From positions 868,001 to 932,000 of the forward strand of contig NZ_CP133777.1 in NCBI RefSeq assembly GCF_034347385.1: a DNA stretch of 64,000 bases, written 5' to 3'. A program made the position numbers and the translations under genes. This document shows positions 8,364 to 16,885 of this stretch, one piece after another. This DNA comes from Actimicrobium sp. CCC2.4 (GTDB lineage: Bacteria; Pseudomonadota; Gammaproteobacteria; Burkholderiales; Burkholderiaceae_D). Numbering within the stretch: position 1 is the first letter of the stretch; each line of letters starts with the position of its first letter. The notes beneath the pieces were generated by a model. It was not told the origin of the DNA. It made no database searches and was given only the letters and a program-made list of their open reading frames with translations.

Positions 8364-9038
8364 GTGGCAACCAATAGCACCGAACCATCTCCCCGATTCA
8401 TGCGCAAAGGCGAACTGACCCGCGCGGCAATCCTTGATGTCGCCCTCGACTTGTCCAGTCGTGACGGCCTCGAAGGACTGACCATCGGCCTGCTGGCCGA
8501 TAAGATGAATATGAGCAAATCAGGTGTCTTTGCTCACTTCGGTTCGCGCGAGGATTTGCAGATCGAAGTACTGAAGCTGTATCACCACCATTTTGAGCAG
8601 GAAGTGTTTTATCCCAGCGTGAAAGAAGCCCGCGGACTGTCCCGCCTCAAGGGCATGTTCGCGCGCTGGGTCAAGCGGGTTACCGTAGAGATCGCCTCAG
8701 GCTGCATCTACATCAGCGGGGCGGTCGAATACGATGATCGTCCGGGTGCTATCCGCGAAGAGCTTGAAGCGATGGTGCTGGCGTGGCAAACGGCGCTGTT
8801 TCGTTGCGTCGAGCAAGCCACCGCCATGGGGCACCTGCGTGCCGATACCGACCCGCAGCAAATGGTCTTTGAAATGTATGGCCTGATCCTGGCGTTGCAT
8901 CACGACGCCCGGTTCATCAAGCGTCCCGGCAGTGTCGAACGGGCCCAGTTGGGTTTCGAACGGTTGCTGCAGAGTTACCAGAATGTCGCGCCGCCAGTAC
9001 CGGGCGCAAACGAAAAACCAAATCCCGCTGTCAATTAA
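8364..9038 (+). CDS. TetR-family transcriptional regulator of the beta-oxidation operon
   Basis: A 224-residue regulator. The N-terminal helix-turn-helix (RAAILDVALDLSSRDGLEGL, then IGLLADKMNMSKSGVFAHFGSREDL) is a textbook TetR domain. The C-terminal ligand domain is divergent, and the ligand may be an acyl-CoA given the downstream genes. GTG 8364 is chosen because GACAGG lies 7-8 bp upstream. The internal ATG 8400 has no ribosome site, and an upstream GTG at 8271 lies inside the predicted promoter. The acyl-CoA dehydrogenase gene follows after 42 bp. Confidence 0.88.
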   Translation: MATNSTEPSPRFMRKGELTRAAILDVALDLSSRDGLEGLTIGLLADKMNMSKSGVFAHFGSREDLQIEVLKLYHHHFEQEVFYPSVKEARGLSRLKGMFARWVKRVTVEIASGCIYISGAVEYDDRPGAIREELEAMVLAWQTALFRCVEQATAMGHLRADTDPQQMVFEMYGLILALHHDARFIKRPGSVERAQLGFERLLQSYQNVAPPVPGANEKPNPAVN

Positions 9039-9080
9039 AATTCGACAGCCTGAATAGCATCCCCCATCCAGGAGAACACC

Positions 9081-10871
9081 ATGGGCCAGTACATCGCACC
9101 GTTACGTGACATGCAATTCGTTTTACATGAACTGCTGCAAGTGGAAGACGAACTCAAAGCCATGCCCAAGCATGCCGAGACCAACCGCGAACTGATCGAT
9201 CAGGTGCTGGAAGAGGGCGGCAAGTTCACTTCGCAAATCCTGTTTCCGCTGAACCATAGCGGCGACCGCGAAGGCTGCCATCTCGACAAGGTCACGCATG
9301 AAGTGACGCCGCCAAAAGGCTTCAAGGCCGCCTACAAGCAATACGTCGAAGCCGGTTGGCCGTCGGTCTCGTGCGACCCCGAATACGGCGGCCAGGGCTT
9401 GCCGCTGGTGGTCAACAACTCGTTCTACGAAATGCTGAATTCAGCCAACCAGGCCTGGACCATGTATCCGGGCCTGTCGCACGGCGCTTACGAATGCCTG
9501 CACGAACATGGGACGCCGGAACAAAAAGCGTTGTACCTGCCGAAGCTGGTCTCGGGCGAATGGACCGGTACCATGTGCCTGACCGAATCGCATTGCGGTA
9601 CCGACCTCGGCATGCTGCGCTCGAAGGCCGAGCCGCAAGCCGATGGTTCGTTCAAGATCAGCGGCGGCAAGATTTTCATCTCGGCCGGCGAACACGACAT
9701 GTCGGAAAACATCGTCCATCTGGTGCTGGCGCGCTTGCCGGATGCACCGGCCGGCACCAAAGGCATCTCGCTGTTCATCGTGCCGAAATTTTTGCCGAAT
9801 GCCGATGGCTCGGTCGGCGCGCGCAATCCGATTTTTTGCGGCGCGATCGAAGAGAAAATGGGCATCCACGGTAACTCGACCTGCCAGATGAATATGGACG
9901 AGGCCACCGGCTGGCTGATCGGCCAGCCGAACAAAGGCTTGAACGCGATGTTCGTGATGATGAATGCAGCCCGCCTGGGCGTGGGCATGCAATCGCTCGG
10001 TCTGACCGAAGTGGCATTCCAGAACGCGCTGGTGTACGCCAAGGACCGCCTGCAAATGCGCAGCCTGACCGGCGTCAAGGCCCCTGAAAAAGCCGCCGAT
10101 CCGATCATCGTCCATCCCGATGTACGGCGCATGCTACTGACCGCCAAGGCCTATGCCGAAGGTGGCCGCGCATTCAGTTCGTACGTCGCACTGCAGATCG
10201 ACAAGGAACTCAACCATCCCGACGAAGAAGTCCGCAAGGATGCCGCCGACGAAGTCGCGCTGCTGACACCGATCATCAAATCCTTCCTGACCGACAACGG
10301 CTGGATCGCTACCTCGGAAGCGATGCAGGTCTACGGCGGCCACGGCTTCATTGCCGAATGGGGCATGGAACAGTACGTGCGCGATTCGCGCATCAACATG
10401 ATTTACGAAGGCACCAATACGATCCAGTCGCTCGATTTGCTGGGTCGCAAAGTGTTGATGGATAACGGCGCCAAGCTGCGTAAATTCGGCGCAAAAGTGC
10501 AAGCCTTCGTCGAAGAAAACGGCACCAATGAAGCGATGTCGGAATTCATTACGCCACTGGCCGATCTGGGAGACAAGGTCACCAAGCTGACGATGGAAAT
10601 CGGCATGAAGGCGTTCCAGAATCCCGACGAAGTCGGTGCCGCCGCGGTGCCGTACCTGCGCGTGGTCGGGCATATGGTGTATGCGTATTTCTTTGCTCGG
10701 ATGGCCAAGATCGCGCTCGAAAAACAGGATGGCGGCGACAAGTTCTATCAATCGAAACTGGGTACGGCGCGCTTTTATTTTGCCCGTCTGCTGCCCGAGA
10801 CCGCGATGCTGATCCGCCAGGCGCGCTCAGGCAGCGCCAACCTGATGGCGCTCGACGCCGACCTGTTCTAA
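9081..10871 (+). CDS. Acyl-CoA dehydrogenase
   Basis: A 596-residue FAD-dependent acyl-CoA dehydrogenase, performing the first oxidation step of fatty-acid beta-oxidation. The long form has an N-terminal extension (MGQYIAPLRDMQFVLHELL), the central GTMCLTESHCGTDLG loop, the YGGHGF segment, and the catalytic Glu in MIYEGTNTIQ near residue 441. A C-terminal ~120-residue domain is typical of the DmdC/FadE-like subfamily. The MGQY start has a good ribosome site (CAGGAG). It is the first enzyme gene of the TetR-led operon. Chain-length preference cannot be told; DmdC (methylmercaptopropionyl-CoA) relatives share this architecture. Confidence 0.93.
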   Translation: MGQYIAPLRDMQFVLHELLQVEDELKAMPKHAETNRELIDQVLEEGGKFTSQILFPLNHSGDREGCHLDKVTHEVTPPKGFKAAYKQYVEAGWPSVSCDPEYGGQGLPLVVNNSFYEMLNSANQAWTMYPGLSHGAYECLHEHGTPEQKALYLPKLVSGEWTGTMCLTESHCGTDLGMLRSKAEPQADGSFKISGGKIFISAGEHDMSENIVHLVLARLPDAPAGTKGISLFIVPKFLPNADGSVGARNPIFCGAIEEKMGIHGNSTCQMNMDEATGWLIGQPNKGLNAMFVMMNAARLGVGMQSLGLTEVAFQNALVYAKDRLQMRSLTGVKAPEKAADPIIVHPDVRRMLLTAKAYAEGGRAFSSYVALQIDKELNHPDEEVRKDAADEVALLTPIIKSFLTDNGWIATSEAMQVYGGHGFIAEWGMEQYVRDSRINMIYEGTNTIQSLDLLGRKVLMDNGAKLRKFGAKVQAFVEENGTNEAMSEFITPLADLGDKVTKLTMEIGMKAFQNPDEVGAAAVPYLRVVGHMVYAYFFARMAKIALEKQDGGDKFYQSKLGTARFYFARLLPETAMLIRQARSGSANLMALDADLF

Positions 10872-10894
10872 ACAGGCTTTTCGCTACTCCCTAG

Positions 10895-10924
10895 CCGCGC
10901 CCGATTTTCCGTAGTCGGGCGCGG
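10895..10924 (+). promoter_or_regulatory. Intercistronic GC-rich hairpin
   Basis: A perfect 10-bp stem, CCGCGCCCGA / TCGGGCGCGG, with a 10-base loop lies in the 75-bp gap between the dehydrogenase and the bifunctional enzyme gene. No T-tract follows, so it looks like an mRNA-stabilising or processing element rather than a full terminator. Confidence 0.6.
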
Positions 10925-10946
10925 CGGCCAATTCCAGGAATTCCAC

Positions 10947-13334
10947 ATGTCCAATTTCATTGTCAAAAAAGTCGCCGTCCTCGGCGCCGGCGTCATGGGT
11001 GCGCAGATCGCTGCGCATTGCATCAACGCACGTGTCCCGGTCGTCCTGTTCGACCTGCCCGCCAAAGAAGGTGCCAAGAACGGCATCGTCCTGCGCGCCA
11101 TCGAGAACCTGAAAAAACTCAGCCCTGCACCCTTCGGCAACAAGGATGATGCAGCGCTGATCCAGGTCGCCAACTACGAAGACAACCTCGACCTGCTGGC
11201 CGGTTGCGACCTGATCATCGAAGCCATTGCCGAGCGCATGGACTGGAAGCACGACCTCTACAAGAAGGTCGCACCGCACATCGCACCGAATGCGATCTTT
11301 GCGTCGAACACGTCGGGCCTGTCGATCACGGCGCTGTCCGAAGGCTTCGATGCCGAACTCAAGGCGCGCTTTTGCGGCGTGCATTTTTTCAATCCGCCGC
11401 GCTACATGCATCTGGTCGAACTGATCCCGACCGTGGCGACCAATCCCCTCATTATTGACCAGCTCGAAGGCTTCCTCGCCTCGACACTGGGCAAGGGCGT
11501 CGTACGCGCCATCGACACGCCGAACTTTATCGCCAACCGCGTCGGCATCTTCGGCATGCTGGCGACGATCCACGAAGCCGATAAATTTGGCCTCTCGGTC
11601 GATGTCGTCGATGACCTGACCGGTGCCAAGCTCGGTCGTGCCAAGTCGGGCACCTTCCGCACCGCCGACGTGGTCGGGCTGGACACGATGGGCCATGTGA
11701 TCAAAACCATGCAGGATCACCTGAAAGACGACCCGTTCTACAGTACCTACGCGACACCGCCGCTGCTGGCGAAGCTGATTGAGCAGGGCGCGTTGGGCCA
11801 GAAAGCCGGTGCCGGTTTCTATAAAAAAGTGGGCAAGGACATCTTGCGCATCGATGCGGCCAGCGCGAGCTATGTCGCCGGTGGCGGCAAGGTCGACGAC
11901 ATCGTCGCGCGCATCCTGAAAGAGAAAGATGCGGCCAAGCGGATGAAGGCGCTGCATGACTCGACCAACCCGCAGGCGCAATTCCTGTGGGCGATTTACC
12001 GCGACGTGTTCCACTACATCGCGATCCATCTGGAGTCGATTGCCGACAACGCCCGCGATGTCGACTTTGCGCTGCGCTTCGGTTTCGGCTGGAACCTCGG
12101 ACCGTTCGAAACCTGGCAAGCCGCCGGTTGGCAGCAAGTCGCGACCTGGGTCAAAGAAGACATCGACGCCGGCAAGGCACTGAGCAGCGCACCATTGCCG
12201 GCCTGGGTATTCGATGGTCGCACCGGCGTGCATGCCGAAGACGGTTCGTATTCGGTTTCGCGCAAGACCAATATCGGCCGCTCGGAACTGGCGGTGTATC
12301 AGCGTCAGGCCTTCCGCGCACCGGTGCTGGGTTCGGGTAGTGTGGATGGTCGCACCGATGGCACGACTGTCTTCGAAGATGAATCGGTACGCATCTGGCA
12401 TCAAGGCGACGAGGTGCTGATCCTGTCGCTGAAAACCAAGATGCACGTGATCGGCGCCGGCGTCATCGCCGGCCTGTCGAAGGCGATTGCCGAAGCCGAA
12501 GCCAACTACAAGGGCCTGGTGATCTGGAGTGCCGATGCAGCCGAAGGCGGCGCCTTCTCGGCCGGTGCCGACCTGCAATCGATGCTGCCGCTGTTCATGT
12601 CCGGCGGTATCAAGGCGATCGAGCCGGAAGTGGCGAAACTGCAGCAGGCGCATCAGGCACTGAAGTACGCCAACGTGCCGGTGGTCGCAGCGGTCTCGGG
12701 ACTGGCGCTCGGTGGTGGTTGCGAGCTGATGCTGCATGCCGCCAGACGCGTGGCGTCGATCGAGTCGTACATCGGCCTGGTCGAAGTCGGCGTCGGTTTG
12801 ATCCCGGCCGGTGGCGGCTTGAAGGAAGCGGCCTTGCGCGCAGCTGCCGATGTCAAGGGCACCGATCTGCTGCAATTCCTGAAAAATTATTTCACGCATG
12901 CAGCCACCGCAGCGGTGTCGAAGTCGGCGCACGAAGCGCAAAAAATGGGCTACCTGAAATCGACCGACGTGATCGTTTTCAATGCCTACGAATTGCTGCA
13001 CGTGGCCAAGGTCGAAGCCCGTGCGATGTTCGATGCCGGTTATCGCGCACCGATGCCAGCGCTGGTGCCGGTGGCCGGGCGCTACGGCATCGCCACCGTG
13101 TCGGCCCAGCTGGTCAACATGCGCGACGGCGGGTTCATCTCGGCGCATGACTACAAGCTCGGCGCGATGATCGCCTCGATTGTCTGCGGCGGCGACGTCG
13201 ACGAAGGCAGCCTGGTCAACGAACAATGGCTGCTCGACCTCGAGCGCAAGGCGTTCATGGAATTGCTGAATCATCCGAAGACCCAGGAACGGATCATGGG
13301 GATGATGCAGACCGGCAAGCCGGTCAGGAACTAA
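10947..13334 (+). CDS. Bifunctional 3-hydroxyacyl-CoA dehydrogenase / enoyl-CoA hydratase
   Basis: A 795-residue fusion. The N-terminal NAD-binding 3-hydroxyacyl-CoA dehydrogenase starts with the Rossmann motif VAVLGAGVMGAQIAAH and has the catalytic FCGVHFFNPPRYMHLVE segment near residue 145. C-terminal dehydrogenase domains follow. A crotonase/enoyl-CoA hydratase-like domain is at about residues 490-650 (AFSAGADLQSM, GLALGGGCELMLHA, EVGVGLIPAGGG). This order (dehydrogenase first) is the reverse of E. coli FadB and resembles Bacillus FadN. It provides steps two and three of beta-oxidation next to the dehydrogenase and thiolase. Confidence 0.93.
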   Translation: MSNFIVKKVAVLGAGVMGAQIAAHCINARVPVVLFDLPAKEGAKNGIVLRAIENLKKLSPAPFGNKDDAALIQVANYEDNLDLLAGCDLIIEAIAERMDWKHDLYKKVAPHIAPNAIFASNTSGLSITALSEGFDAELKARFCGVHFFNPPRYMHLVELIPTVATNPLIIDQLEGFLASTLGKGVVRAIDTPNFIANRVGIFGMLATIHEADKFGLSVDVVDDLTGAKLGRAKSGTFRTADVVGLDTMGHVIKTMQDHLKDDPFYSTYATPPLLAKLIEQGALGQKAGAGFYKKVGKDILRIDAASASYVAGGGKVDDIVARILKEKDAAKRMKALHDSTNPQAQFLWAIYRDVFHYIAIHLESIADNARDVDFALRFGFGWNLGPFETWQAAGWQQVATWVKEDIDAGKALSSAPLPAWVFDGRTGVHAEDGSYSVSRKTNIGRSELAVYQRQAFRAPVLGSGSVDGRTDGTTVFEDESVRIWHQGDEVLILSLKTKMHVIGAGVIAGLSKAIAEAEANYKGLVIWSADAAEGGAFSAGADLQSMLPLFMSGGIKAIEPEVAKLQQAHQALKYANVPVVAAVSGLALGGGCELMLHAARRVASIESYIGLVEVGVGLIPAGGGLKEAALRAAADVKGTDLLQFLKNYFTHAATAAVSKSAHEAQKMGYLKSTDVIVFNAYELLHVAKVEARAMFDAGYRAPMPALVPVAGRYGIATVSAQLVNMRDGGFISAHDYKLGAMIASIVCGGDVDEGSLVNEQWLLDLERKAFMELLNHPKTQERIMGMMQTGKPVRN

Positions 13335-13341
13335 TTCGCGC

Positions 13342-13373
13342 AACAGGGCGCCGGATTTTTTCCGCGTCCTGTT
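13342..13373 (+). promoter_or_regulatory. Intercistronic hairpin
   Basis: The arms AACAGGGCGCCGG and CCGCGTCCTGTT pair almost completely around a T-rich loop, in the 70-bp gap before the thiolase gene. No T-tract follows the stem. Confidence 0.5.
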
Positions 13374-13404
13374 CGGCCACCAACATGCAGCACAGGAGAA
13401 TCAC

Positions 13405-14601
13405 ATGAGCAAACAACTTCAAGATGCCTACATCGTCGCCGCCACCCGCACGCCGATCGGCAAGGCGCCACGCGGCATGTTCCGCAGCACCCGTCCCGAC
13501 GATCTGCTGGTCCGTGCGATCCAGTCGGCGATGGGGCAAGTGCCGGGCCTCGATCCGGCCACCATCGAAGATGCCATCGTCGGCTGTTCGTTTCCAGAAG
13601 GCGCGCAAGGCCTCAACATCGGCCGCATGGCGGTGCTGCTGGCCGGCCTGCCGAAGACCGTCGGTGGTGTCACCGTCAACCGTTACTGCGCGTCCGGTAT
13701 CACGGCCGTGGCGATGGCGGCCGACCGGATTCGCGTTGGCCAGGCCGACGTAATGATCGCCGCCGGTGTCGAATCGATGTCGATGGTGCCGATGATGGGT
13801 TTCCATCCATCGATGAACATGGACATCTTCAAGGACGACAATATCGGCATGGCCTACGGCATGGGATTGACCGCCGAGAAGGTCGCGCAGCAATGGAAAG
13901 TCTCGCGCGACGCGCAGGACGAATTCGCGCTGCAATCGCACATGAAGGCCATCGCCGCGCAGCAAGCCGGTGAATTCAATGACGAAATGACGTCCTTCGA
14001 CATCATCGAACGCGTACCGAACCTGGCGACTGGCCAAATCGATTTGCGCACCCGCACCGTCAGCCAGGATGAAGGCGCGCGCGCCGAATCGACGCTGGCG
14101 TCGCTGGGCAAACTCAAGCCGGTGTTCGCTGCCAAGGGCTCGGTCACGGCCGGCAACAGCTCGCAGATGTCGGACGGTGCCGGTGCGCTGATCATCGTCA
14201 GCGAAAAAATTCTCAAGCAATTCAACCTGACGCCACTGGCGCGCTTTGCGTCCTTCGCAGTGCGCGGCGTGCCGCCGGAAATCATGGGCATCGGTCCGAA
14301 GGAAGCGATTCCTGCGGCGTTGCGCGCGGCCGGTATCACGCAGGATCAGATCGACTGGTTTGAATTGAACGAAGCGTTTGCCGCGCAATCTCTGGCGGTG
14401 ATCAACGACCTCGGGCTCGATCCGTCGAAAGTCAACCCGATGGGTGGTGCGATCGCGCTTGGTCATCCGCTCGGTGCCACCGGCGCGATCCGCTCGGCCA
14501 CCGTGATCCATGCCTTGCGTCGCAAGAACCTGAAGTACGGGATGGTGACGATGTGCGTCGGAACAGGGATGGGCGCAGCAGGAATTTTTGAGCGGATGTA
14601 A
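13405..14601 (+). CDS. Acetyl-CoA C-acyltransferase (thiolase)
   Basis: A 398-residue thiolase, the last step of beta-oxidation (cleavage of 3-ketoacyl-CoA with CoA). The N-terminal nucleophile Cys is in NRYCASGITAVAMAA near residue 95. The C-terminal signature GGAIALGHPLGATGAIR has the catalytic His, and MCVGTGMGAAG supplies the second Cys near the end. NEAFAAQSLAV is also present. The ribosome site CAGGAGA precedes the ATG. Third enzyme gene of the operon. FadA-type by sequence and context; an acetoacetyl-CoA thiolase is less likely beside the multifunctional enzyme. Confidence 0.94.
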   Translation: MSKQLQDAYIVAATRTPIGKAPRGMFRSTRPDDLLVRAIQSAMGQVPGLDPATIEDAIVGCSFPEGAQGLNIGRMAVLLAGLPKTVGGVTVNRYCASGITAVAMAADRIRVGQADVMIAAGVESMSMVPMMGFHPSMNMDIFKDDNIGMAYGMGLTAEKVAQQWKVSRDAQDEFALQSHMKAIAAQQAGEFNDEMTSFDIIERVPNLATGQIDLRTRTVSQDEGARAESTLASLGKLKPVFAAKGSVTAGNSSQMSDGAGALIIVSEKILKQFNLTPLARFASFAVRGVPPEIMGIGPKEAIPAALRAAGITQDQIDWFELNEAFAAQSLAVINDLGLDPSKVNPMGGAIALGHPLGATGAIRSATVIHALRRKNLKYGMVTMCVGTGMGAAGIFERM

Positions 14602-14608
14602 TTTTGGT

Positions 14609-14633
14609 GCGAGTGGCTAGGGCCAGCACTCGC
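14609..14633 (+). promoter_or_regulatory. Intercistronic hairpin
   Basis: GCGAGTGGC pairs with GCCAGCACTCGC, a 7-bp outer stem plus inner pairs with one bulge, in the 70-bp gap between the thiolase and the last hydratase gene. A short TTTT follows two bases later, so partial termination is possible. Confidence 0.5.
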
Positions 14634-14671
14634 GCGTTTTGCCCCCCATTGCAGCAGCCACAGGAGACCAG

Positions 14672-15436
14672 ATGGATATCTTGATCAGCAAGGAAGACCG
14701 CATCCTGACGATGCAATTCAATCGTCCCGACAAAAAGAACGCGATCACCGCCGCGATGTACCAGGCCATGGCCGATGCCTTGCGCGATGCCGACAGCGAT
14801 GCCGATATTCGCGTCATCATGATCACCGGTCATCTGCAGATTTTTACGGCCGGTAATGACCTTGATGATTTCATGAAGAATCCGCCGCAGGGAATGGACA
14901 GTCCGGTACACCAGTTTCTGCACCAGATCAGCCATGCCGGCAAGCCGGTAGTGGCCGCGGTGTCGGGTGCTGCGGTGGGTATCGGTACCACCTTGCTGCT
15001 GCATTGTGATCTGGTCTACGCATCGGAAACGGCCAAATTCATGATGCCGTTTTCGCAGTTGGGATTGTGTCCGGAAGCAGCATCGAGCCTGTTGTTCCCG
15101 CAACTGGCAGGCTACCAGCGTGCCGCAGAAAAGCTGCTACTGGGCGAGGCCTTCATGGCCGATGAAGCGCAGCAGATGGGATTGGTCAATAAAGTGCTGC
15201 CGGTTGATCAGTTACTTGAGGTCGCCCGGGCTCAGGCGGTCAAGCTGGTGCAGTTGCCGGCTTCGTCGATGCTGGCCACCAAGCGCCTGATGAAAGCCGG
15301 CCAGACAGCGGCGATTGATGCGCGCATGCAGGAAGAGGGCAAAGCATTCGGTGCGATGCTGACGGCACCGGCCGCAAAGGAAGCGTTCGCTGCATTTTTC
15401 CAGAAACGCAAGCCGGATTTCTCGCGGCTTGATTAA
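14672..15436 (+). CDS. Enoyl-CoA hydratase/isomerase family protein
   Basis: A 254-residue crotonase-fold protein. The oxyanion-hole segments are FTAGNDLDDF near residue 65 and AVSGAAVGIGTTLLLHCDLVYA near 103, followed by PFSQLGLCPEAASS. The first has Asn-Asp where classical hydratases have a Gly-Ala-Asp stretch. The second catalytic Glu position is occupied in CPEAAS. ATG 14672 has a strong CAGGAGA site, and a longer upstream reading lacks support. It is the last gene of the beta-oxidation operon and may act on unsaturated intermediates as an isomerase or hydratase. Confidence 0.9.
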   Translation: MDILISKEDRILTMQFNRPDKKNAITAAMYQAMADALRDADSDADIRVIMITGHLQIFTAGNDLDDFMKNPPQGMDSPVHQFLHQISHAGKPVVAAVSGAAVGIGTTLLLHCDLVYASETAKFMMPFSQLGLCPEAASSLLFPQLAGYQRAAEKLLLGEAFMADEAQQMGLVNKVLPVDQLLEVARAQAVKLVQLPASSMLATKRLMKAGQTAAIDARMQEEGKAFGAMLTAPAAKEAFAAFFQKRKPDFSRLD

Positions 15437-15466
15437 GCGCAGTTAGCGACGGGGATCAGCTCGTCG

Positions 15467-15486
15467 GGAGCGTAGCTCCTAGGAGC
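15467..15486. promoter_or_regulatory. Overlapping inverted repeats between convergent genes
   Basis: GGAGC-GTA-GCTCC is followed directly by the palindrome GCTCCTAGGAGC, giving two mutually exclusive hairpins. It lies at the end of the hydratase gene and reaches into the last codons of the minus-strand gene. It may help end transcription from either side, although no T-tract is present. Confidence 0.4.
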
Positions 15487-15838
15487 GCTCAAGCTCTGCC
15501 GTGTATTCGCGTGCCCTCATCAGGTTGCAGGCTGCTGCCTCCATGATGTCGTACAGATTGAGGACTTCGTGAGGGACGATTTCGCGCAGGACCCGGGCGT
15601 CGCAAAAGTAGGAGTCCAGTTCAAGTTCGAAGGCGCGCTCCTCGATGGTGCCGGTCTGCGTCGTACGCTTGAAAACGCGGGTGGCCATCGCGCGCTGCAC
15701 GGCGCTCAATGCCGTGTCCTGCATGTCGGCGGCGCTTTGCTGCTGCATCCATGTTCGCAGGATAGCAATGTTGCCCTTGATGATCTGACCATTGACGGTG
15801 GTGAAGGCGGCCAAAGCCTGTTCGGATTCCTTGTCCAT
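15479..15838 (-). CDS. Hypothetical protein, 119 residues
   Basis: I do not recognise the family. The protein is soluble and mainly helical in appearance, with acidic and basic residues mixed and no signal peptide or membrane segment. The start has a good ribosome site (GAGGA, 5 bp before the ATG), which supports a real gene. It stands alone between the convergent hydratase gene and the divergent NYN-LOTUS gene. The helical, Gln/Ala-rich N-terminal half loosely recalls small phasin-like proteins, but I see no motif that would justify that name. Confidence 0.65.
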   Translation of the reverse strand: MDKESEQALAAFTTVNGQIIKGNIAILRTWMQQQSAADMQDTALSAVQRAMATRVFKRTTQTGTIEERAFELELDSYFCDARVLREIVPHEVLNLYDIMEAAACNLMRAREYTAELERS

Positions 15839-15994
15839 GCGGTCCTCGCAAAATTCAACGGGTTAAGTTTCTGATGTACTCTGAAATCGCCACGCAGGCG
15901 ATCGCTCTATTGAATGGCCTGAGCGGCTTCATGGTTCCCTTGATGTCGCTTTCACGCCCGCATCTTGCCCCACTCATTACAAGGACAACAGCCC

Positions 15995-16849
15995 ATGGCC
16001 GCACAACCCGAAAATACCAACATGGCACTGTTCTGCGATTTTGAAAACGTCGCACTCGGTGTGCGCGACGCCAAATACGCCGCCTTCGATATCCGCAAGG
16101 TGCTGGAGCGCTTACTGCTCAAAGGCAATATCGTAGTCAAAAAAGCCTATTGCGACTGGGATCGCTACAAGGATTTCAAGGCCGCCATGCATGAAGCGGC
16201 ATTCGAGCTGATCGAGATCCCGCATGTGCGGCAATCGGGCAAGAACTCGGCCGATATCCGGATGGTGGTTGACGCGCTCGATCTCTGCTACACCAAGGCG
16301 CATGTCGATACCTTCGTCATCCTCAGCGGCGATTCGGATTTTTCTCCGCTGGTATCGAAACTGCGCGAGAACAACAAGCGCGTCATTGGTGTCGGTGTCA
16401 AGGATTCGACCTCGGATCTGCTCAGCGCCAATTGCGATGAATTCATTTTTTACGATGACCTGGTGCAGGTCGTGCCAACGCGCAAGAAAGCCGTCGCGAA
16501 GAAGCCCGCCGCCGTCAAGGGCGAAGGCAAAAGCGACGGCAAGAATGCCAATCGCGAAGTCAGGCCCGTGGCCGCGAAATCGGAAGAGGACAAGCGCGCC
16601 GAGTTGCTCGACTTCCTGACTAACACCGTCGAAGCATTGATCGCCGAGCGCGGCTCGGATGAAAAAATCTGGGCCTCGATGGTGAAGTCGACGATGCAGC
16701 GCCGACGTCCGGGCTTCAATGAGTCAGCTTTCGGCTATCGCTCGTTCAAGGAACTGGTCGAAGATGCGCAGCGCCACAAACTGCTGGCCATCGTGCGCGA
16801 TGAAAAAGCCTCGCAATACACGATCCGTCTGGCCGCCGGCGACGACTGA
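15995..16849 (+). CDS. NYN-domain and OST-HTH/LOTUS-domain protein (putative RNase)
   Basis: A 284-residue protein. The NYN (PIN-like) nuclease domain spans about residues 10-155, with FCDFENV, then SGKNSADIRMVVDAL, then LSGDSDFSPLVSKLRE, which carry the metal-binding aspartates. A basic linker follows (KKAVAKKPAAVKGEGK). The C-terminal ~80 residues match a LOTUS/OST-HTH domain (EKIWASMVKSTMQRRRPGF, YRSFKELVEDAQ). It is likely an RNA-binding endoribonuclease; targets are unknown. ATG 15995 has AAGGAC upstream. Single gene, divergent from the small hypothetical and convergent with the pilus operon. Confidence 0.85.
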   Translation: MAAQPENTNMALFCDFENVALGVRDAKYAAFDIRKVLERLLLKGNIVVKKAYCDWDRYKDFKAAMHEAAFELIEIPHVRQSGKNSADIRMVVDALDLCYTKAHVDTFVILSGDSDFSPLVSKLRENNKRVIGVGVKDSTSDLLSANCDEFIFYDDLVQVVPTRKKAVAKKPAAVKGEGKSDGKNANREVRPVAAKSEEDKRAELLDFLTNTVEALIAERGSDEKIWASMVKSTMQRRRPGFNESAFGYRSFKELVEDAQRHKLLAIVRDEKASQYTIRLAAGDD

Positions 16850-16885
16850 TACGGCGGTGGTTCTGGTGGCTGGCGCTGCGCTCAT

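Noticed and set aside
10884-13343. An 819-codon open frame on the minus strand opposite the bifunctional beta-oxidation gene
   Set aside because: It is rich in His, Arg, Gln and Asp in the pattern typical of antisense reading of GC-rich genes, has no ribosome site, and the plus strand encodes a complete well-known enzyme.
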